Source: Thermoanaerobacter sp049701115 (GTDB lineage: Bacteria; Bacillota; Thermoanaerobacteria; Thermoanaerobacterales; Thermoanaerobacteraceae). From it: 53,303 bases of DNA. Position 1 is the first letter of the stretch. Each line of letters opens with the position of its first letter. The translations under genes were made by a program, and so were the position numbers. Shown here in pieces: positions 49,335-53,303 of this stretch. The stretch is taken from assembly GCF_049701115.1 (NCBI RefSeq), contig NZ_JBNATX010000011.1, positions 1 to 53,303 of the forward strand, in the 5' to 3' direction. The notes beneath the pieces are model-generated. The model made no database searches. It was given only the letters and a program-made list of their open reading frames with translations, and was not told the origin of the DNA.

Positions 49335-50465
49335 ATGCAATATAGAAAATTTGGGAAATTGGATGTGGCAGTGTCTGCATTAGGGTTTGGTTTGATGAGA
49401 CTCCCTGTCATTGACAATGACAACAGCAAAATAGATGAAAAAGAAGCCATAAGGATGATAAGGTATGCAATTGACAATGGGGTTAATTATCTTGATACTG
49501 CCTGGCCTTATCATGGGGGCAACAGTGAAATAGTTGCAGGTAAAGCGTTAAAAGATGGCTACAGAGAGAAGACCTTTCTTGCAACTAAGCTTCCCACATG
49601 GCTTATAAATGAAAAAGAGGATATGGACAAATATCTAAATGAACAGCTCAAAAAGCTTCAGACTGACCATATAGATTTTTACCTTTTGCACGCTTTAGAT
49701 AAAAACAAATGGGAAAATATGAAAAGAGTTGATGCCTTAGCCTGGGCTGAAAAGAAAAAACAGGAAGGAAAAATAAGATACATAGGTTTTTCGTTTCACG
49801 ACGAGTTTCCCGTTTTCAAAGAAATAATAGACTATTATGACAGATGGGATTTTTGCCAGATACAGTACAATTACATGGACATAGATGTGCAGGCAGGAGA
49901 AAAGGGGTTAAAGTATGCTGCATCAAAGGGATTGGGAGTTGTAATAATGGAGCCCATAAGAGGAGGAAGACTTGCCAATCCTCCAAAAGCTGTGCAGGAG
50001 ATATGGGATACAGCAAAAGTGAAGAGAAGTCCTGCTGAGTGGGCACTCCAGTGGCTCTGGAACCAGCCTGAAGTCTCTGTTGTTTTAAGTGGCATGAGCA
50101 CTTTTGAGCAGTTGAAAGAAAATATAGAAAGCGCTAATAGGTCCGGAATTGGTACTTTGACTTCTGAAGAGCTAGAGATTGTGGCAAAAGTTAGAAATAA
50201 ATACAAAGAGCTTTCTCCTATTGCTTGCACGGGATGTAATTACTGCATGCCCTGTCCAAATGGGGTCAACATACCGAGAAATTTCGAGCTTTACAATGAA
50301 GCGCATATGTACAATATTTATGAGGCGAATCGCAAAGCCTATGAGGATTTAGGGGATGCAAGAGCTAGCTCTTGTATAGCGTGCGGCAATTGTGAGAGCG
50401 TATGCCCACAGCATCTTCCGATTATAGAGTATCTTAAAGAGGTTGCCAGCTATTTTGAGGGGTAG
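49335..50465 (+). CDS. Aldo/keto reductase with C-terminal ferredoxin-like domain
   Basis: A 376-residue oxidoreductase. The AKR barrel (about 1-285) has DTAWPYHGG with the catalytic Tyr, KLP with the Lys, and HIDFYLLHAL. The C-terminal 80 residues have two cysteine clusters, CTGCNYCMPC and CIACGNCESVC, expected to bind 4Fe-4S clusters and let the barrel exchange electrons with ferredoxin rather than only NADPH (family inference). ATG 49335 follows AAAGGGGAGAGG. Monocistronic, convergent with a small minus-strand ORF. Confidence 0.92.
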   Translation: MQYRKFGKLDVAVSALGFGLMRLPVIDNDNSKIDEKEAIRMIRYAIDNGVNYLDTAWPYHGGNSEIVAGKALKDGYREKTFLATKLPTWLINEKEDMDKYLNEQLKKLQTDHIDFYLLHALDKNKWENMKRVDALAWAEKKKQEGKIRYIGFSFHDEFPVFKEIIDYYDRWDFCQIQYNYMDIDVQAGEKGLKYAASKGLGVVIMEPIRGGRLANPPKAVQEIWDTAKVKRSPAEWALQWLWNQPEVSVVLSGMSTFEQLKENIESANRSGIGTLTSEELEIVAKVRNKYKELSPIACTGCNYCMPCPNGVNIPRNFELYNEAHMYNIYEANRKAYEDLGDARASSCIACGNCESVCPQHLPIIEYLKEVASYFEG

Positions 50466-50479
50466 GTTTTTGCTACCCC
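50459..50479. terminator. Bidirectional hairpin between the reductase and the small ORF
   Basis: GGGGTAG (50459-50465) and CTACCCC (50473-50479) form a perfect 7-bp stem that includes the stop codon of the reductase. T tracts are weak on both sides. Confidence 0.55.
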
Positions 50480-50580
50480 TAAATTTTAGGATAAAATGCT
50501 GTTGTAAAAAGCATTATTCCAAGGAGAAGGCATAGAAGGCTCAATGCTAGAATAATAATTAAGTAAAACTTTCTCTCCAT
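50479..50580 (-). CDS. 33-residue single-TM membrane peptide
   Basis: On the minus strand, ATG 50580 has GGGAGAGA 8 bp upstream. It encodes MERKFYLIII, a run of Leu/Ile/Ala about 20 residues long, and the end FTTAFYPKI before TAG. The charged N-terminus, one TM helix and short tail fit a small membrane peptide (regulator, or type I toxin-like). The convergent hairpin serves as its terminator. I do not recognise the family. Confidence 0.5.
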   Translation of the reverse strand: MERKFYLIIILALSLLCLLLGIMLFTTAFYPKI

Positions 50581-50732
50581 TTTTTATCTCTCCCTGACGA
50601 AATCTCCCCAATGTTATAGACGTGGAGTAACACTATTTGGTTTCATTTTTACGTATTATTTTTTCTCGTGATTGTGAAGTTTTTCTGTGCAAGTTTACTT
50701 TTTGTTTTAAAAATGATAAAGGGGAATTTTAT

Positions 50733-51206
50733 ATGATTTACAAAAGATTTAACTCTCCGGTAGGTGTTCTTACAGTATTTTCTTCTGGCAAAGGTATATG
50801 CAAAATTGAGTTTGGAAATGAAAAATTTCCATTAGAGGATTTTGAAGAGGGAACCGATTTTTATATTGAAGAGTGCATTAAAGAGCTTGACCTGTATTTT
50901 CAAAAGAGGCTGAAGAATTTTAATGTGAAGCTGGATTTGCAAGGTACGAAGTTTCAGATGGCTGTGTGGGAAGAGACTTTGAAAATTCCCTATGGATCTG
51001 TTGTGACATACGGTGAAATTGCAAGAAGAATTGGGAAACCCAGAGCAGCGAGAGCAGTAGGGCAGGCCCTTAATAAAAATCCTATTCCCATTATAATTCC
51101 CTGTCACAGAGTTATTGGAAGCGGCGGAAACTTGACAGGTTTTGGAGGGGGGATTGAGGTAAAAAAGTTTTTACTTAAGCATGAAGGGGTTAAGATTGGT
51201 GGATGA
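50733..51206 (+). CDS. ogt: Methylated-DNA-protein cysteine methyltransferase
   Basis: A suicide DNA repair protein that removes O6-methyl from guanine. The active Cys is C124 in IPCHRVIGSGG; the helix-turn-helix has YGEIARRIGKPRAARAVGQAL with the arginine finger. It lacks an Ada regulatory domain. ATG 50733 behind AAAGGGGAA gives 157 residues; the in-frame ATG at 50637 has no ribosome site. Possible promoter TTGTGA (50672) / TTTACT (50694). Confidence 0.93.
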   Translation: MIYKRFNSPVGVLTVFSSGKGICKIEFGNEKFPLEDFEEGTDFYIEECIKELDLYFQKRLKNFNVKLDLQGTKFQMAVWEETLKIPYGSVVTYGEIARRIGKPRAARAVGQALNKNPIPIIIPCHRVIGSGGNLTGFGGGIEVKKFLLKHEGVKIGG

Positions 51207-51242
51207 TAAGAAGAAGCCGGAGGGAATTGGATAAGAGCTTAC

Positions 51243-51290
51243 AATGGCGCAATTGATAATAATTTTGTCAATTGTGCCATTATTTTTTAT
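51243..51290 (+). terminator. Intrinsic terminator after ogt
   Basis: AATGGCGCAATTGA (51243-51256) pairs with TCAATTGTGCCATT (51268-51281) as a 14-bp stem with one G-U pair, then ATTTTTTATT. Confidence 0.9.
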
Positions 51291-51298
51291 TGACCTTA

Positions 51299-51307
51299 TG
51301 GTATAAT
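51299..51307 (+). promoter_or_regulatory. Extended -10 promoter for polX
   Basis: TGG before TATAAT (51302-51307), right after the ogt terminator. The leader to the polX start would be about 174 nt. Confidence 0.5.
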
Positions 51308-51487
51308 GAGGATAGAAAGCAGGTGATGGGATGGAGTATCTATATAGACATAGCGGTTTATTTAAAGGAATACGATGAGGGATTTGTATATAATTTGTGG
51401 AATGAACTGGAGGATTTGCTTAAAAAGGATGTAGAGATACAGACAGGAAAGAAGGGAGAAAAGTGGTTAGAAAAGAAGTGGTGGGTT

Positions 51488-53200
51488 ATGGATAAAAAGA
51501 CTGTTGTAGATATATTGAATGAGATTGGACTTTTGTTAGAGCTTAAAGGGGAAAATCCTTTTAAATCAAGGGCCTATTACAATGCTGCGAGGGCAATTGA
51601 GCTTCTTGATGAAGATTTGGAGACACTTGTTAAAGAAGACAGGTTAAAAGATGTGAAAGGGATAGGAGAAGCGCTTAACAAGAAGCTTACAGAGCTTATC
51701 ACCACCGGACGAATGGAATATTACGAAAAATTAAAAGAGTCGGTACCGCCTGGCCTCATAGAAATGTTAAAAATTCCCGGTTTGGGGCCTAAAAAAATAA
51801 AGACGCTTTATGAGAAACTTGGTATAACCACGATTGGGGAATTAGAATACGCCTGCCTTGAAAATAGACTTTTGAAGCTTCCAGGTTTTGGAGAAAAAAC
51901 GCAGAAAAAGATATTGGAGGGAATACAGTTTGTGAAACAATATAGCGGACACCATCTCTACTTTGAGGCCTATGAAGAGGCTACTAAGATTAAAGAATAC
52001 ATCGATGGCACAGGGCTTGCCATCAAATCTGAAATTGCCGGGAGTTTGAGAAGGAAAAAAGAGATAGTCAAAGACATAGACATACTCGCAACTTCAAAGG
52101 AAGCTTTAAAGCTCATGGATGCATTTGTTAATTATGATGGAGTGAGGGAAGTAATTGCAAAGGGAGAAACTAAAACCAGTGTAGTTTTAAAGTCAGGGAT
52201 AAACGTGGACTTAAGGGTTGTGAAGGAAGAGGAGTTTCCGTATGCTCTTCACCATTTTACTGGCAGTAAGGAGCATAATACTGCAATGAGACACAGGGCA
52301 AAGTCTATGGGTATAAAGATGAATGAATACGGACTTTTTAAGGGGGACCATCTCATAGAGTGTAAAGAGGAAGAAGAGATATTTTCTAAGCTTGGCCTTT
52401 TGTATATTCCCCCTGAATTGAGAGAGGACATGGGAGAGATTGAAGCAGCAGAAAAAGGGGAGATACCCGTCTTGGTAGAGGAAAAGGACATTAAAGGAGT
52501 CTTTCACGTGCATACCACTTACAGCGATGGGAGAAATTCTCTAGAAGACATGGTGAGAAAGGCAAGAGATCTGGGGTATAAGTATATAGCGATTACTGAC
52601 CACAGCAAATCCGCCTTTTATGCAAATGGGCTTACTGAAGAGGTGCTTTTAAGACAGTGGGAAGAGATAGATGAATTAAATAAAAAATATCCTGATATAG
52701 TTATTTTAAAAGGGATAGAATCTGATATTTTGCCTGACGGGTCACTGGATTATGAAGAAGAAATTTTAAAAAGGTTTGATGTGGTAGTTGCTTCAATACA
52801 TTCTCACTTCAGAATGAGCAAAGAAGAAATGACTAAAAGGGTTATAAAAGCGTTGGAGAATAAATACACTAAAATTTTAGGACATCCAACAGGTAGACTC
52901 CTGCTTGCCAGGGATAGTTATGAGATAGATATATATGAAGTGATTGAGGCAGCGGCTTACTATGGCAAAGTCATGGAAATCAATGCCAATCCTTTTAGAT
53001 TGGACCTTGATTGGAGATACATAAAGTATGCAAAGGAAAAGGGGGTAAAATTTGCCATAAATCCTGATGCTCACAGTGTTGATGGACTTGAGGATGTCAA
53101 ATACGGGGTGGGAATCGCAAGAAAAGGCTGGCTTGAGGCTAAGGATGTGATAAATACTTATGAAGTGGAGGAAGTTTTAAGTATTTTGCGCAATATCTGA
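51488..53200 (+). CDS. polX: DNA polymerase/3'-5' exonuclease PolX
   Basis: A repair polymerase with family X and PHP domains. From ATG 51488 the order is: an 8-kDa-like helical domain (about 1-80), helix-hairpin-helix motifs, the polymerase core with GSLRRKKEIVKDIDIL (two catalytic Asp) and VDLRVV (third Asp), then a C-terminal PHP exonuclease (about 335-570) with HVHTTYSDG, TDHSKS, HSHFR, GHPTGR and NPDAH metal ligands. This start gives 570 residues, the normal size. The frame stays open upstream to 51272 and an extension from ATG 51326 is possible. Confidence 0.93.
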   Translation: MDKKTVVDILNEIGLLLELKGENPFKSRAYYNAARAIELLDEDLETLVKEDRLKDVKGIGEALNKKLTELITTGRMEYYEKLKESVPPGLIEMLKIPGLGPKKIKTLYEKLGITTIGELEYACLENRLLKLPGFGEKTQKKILEGIQFVKQYSGHHLYFEAYEEATKIKEYIDGTGLAIKSEIAGSLRRKKEIVKDIDILATSKEALKLMDAFVNYDGVREVIAKGETKTSVVLKSGINVDLRVVKEEEFPYALHHFTGSKEHNTAMRHRAKSMGIKMNEYGLFKGDHLIECKEEEEIFSKLGLLYIPPELREDMGEIEAAEKGEIPVLVEEKDIKGVFHVHTTYSDGRNSLEDMVRKARDLGYKYIAITDHSKSAFYANGLTEEVLLRQWEEIDELNKKYPDIVILKGIESDILPDGSLDYEEEILKRFDVVVASIHSHFRMSKEEMTKRVIKALENKYTKILGHPTGRLLLARDSYEIDIYEVIEAAAYYGKVMEINANPFRLDLDWRYIKYAKEKGVKFAINPDAHSVDGLEDVKYGVGIARKGWLEAKDVINTYEVEEVLSILRNI

Positions 53201-53208
53201 AACTCTTC

Positions 53209-53234
53209 AGACTGCCTTAGTTTTAATGCAGTCT
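53209..53234 (+). terminator. Weak hairpin after polX
   Basis: AGACTGC (53209-53215) and GCAGTCT (53228-53234) form a perfect 7-bp stem, but no T tract follows. Confidence 0.35.
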
Positions 53235-53258
53235 CTTAGACTGTTGAGAAAGTTTAAA

Positions 53259-53303
53259 AAGTGGCATTTTGTGTGTAAATGCGACTTGTTGCCAAAGCGG
53301 TAA
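53259..53303. repeat. Partial copy (R4) of the palindromic element at the window edge
   Basis: It starts AAGTGGCATTTTGTGT and continues with CTTGTTGCCAAAGCGGTAA, the inverted interior of R2. The copy is thus in the opposite orientation and is cut by the end of the window. Confidence 0.78.

Overview
The window looks like chromosomal DNA of a thermophilic, spore-forming, anaerobic Firmicute of the Thermoanaerobacter/Caldanaerobacter type. The reasons are AT-rich DNA with strong GGAGG ribosome sites, frequent GTG and TTG starts, Lys/Glu/Ile-rich proteins, many sporulation and germination genes, and a P3A-type proton ATPase. The species name is inference. Both ends of the window lie inside copies of one palindromic repeat, so it may be a whole contig broken at repeats.

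Layout: 0.1-15.6 kb is a housekeeping and sporulation block that follows, from family knowledge, the Bacillus order glmU-prs-pth-mfd-spoVT-yabG-veg-ispE. A two-component system with its HtrA protease is set between prs and pth, a small PrsW-like membrane protein sits between pth and mfd, and PrsA and SipL genes are added. 15.7-18.0 kb holds ispE, a GntR regulator and a nucleotidyltransferase. 18.1-25.3 kb is spore biology: a small membrane protein, a gerA-type operon, spoIIR, sleB-ypeB and an alpha/beta SASP. 25.4-31.4 kb is cell wall D-Ala-D-Ala chemistry: an alpha/beta hydrolase, a membrane-anchored MurF, Ddl, then an amino acid permease overlapping a VanX-type dipeptidase. 31.5-34.4 kb has a YwiB-like protein, argS and a metallo-beta-lactamase-fold protein.

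34.4-41.2 kb is the least ordinary part. A roughly 335-nt highly structured RNA of no class I recognise lies before a P3A H+-ATPase gene. Six REP-type units then extend to a REP-associated tyrosine transposase (RAYT), with an AT-rich three-gene ABC exporter between them. The last REP is inside the RAYT coding sequence, and RAYT overlaps an MFS gene. 42.4-48.1 kb is the only large minus-strand block, a complete oppABCDF peptide importer. 48.5-53.2 kb carries a frameshifted TIM-barrel-like gene, an aldo/keto reductase with ferredoxin-like cysteines, a 33-codon membrane peptide, ogt and polX.

Regulation visible in the sequence: two promoters with the same arrangement of three TTnAnA hexamers before htrA, next to their likely regulator genes; candidate sigma-F (spoIIR) and sigma-G (spoVT) promoters; tandem vegetative promoters for veg; anti-Shine-Dalgarno pairing in the permease leader; and many intrinsic terminators. 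I saw no rRNA, tRNA, CRISPR array or complete insertion sequence other than the RAYT.
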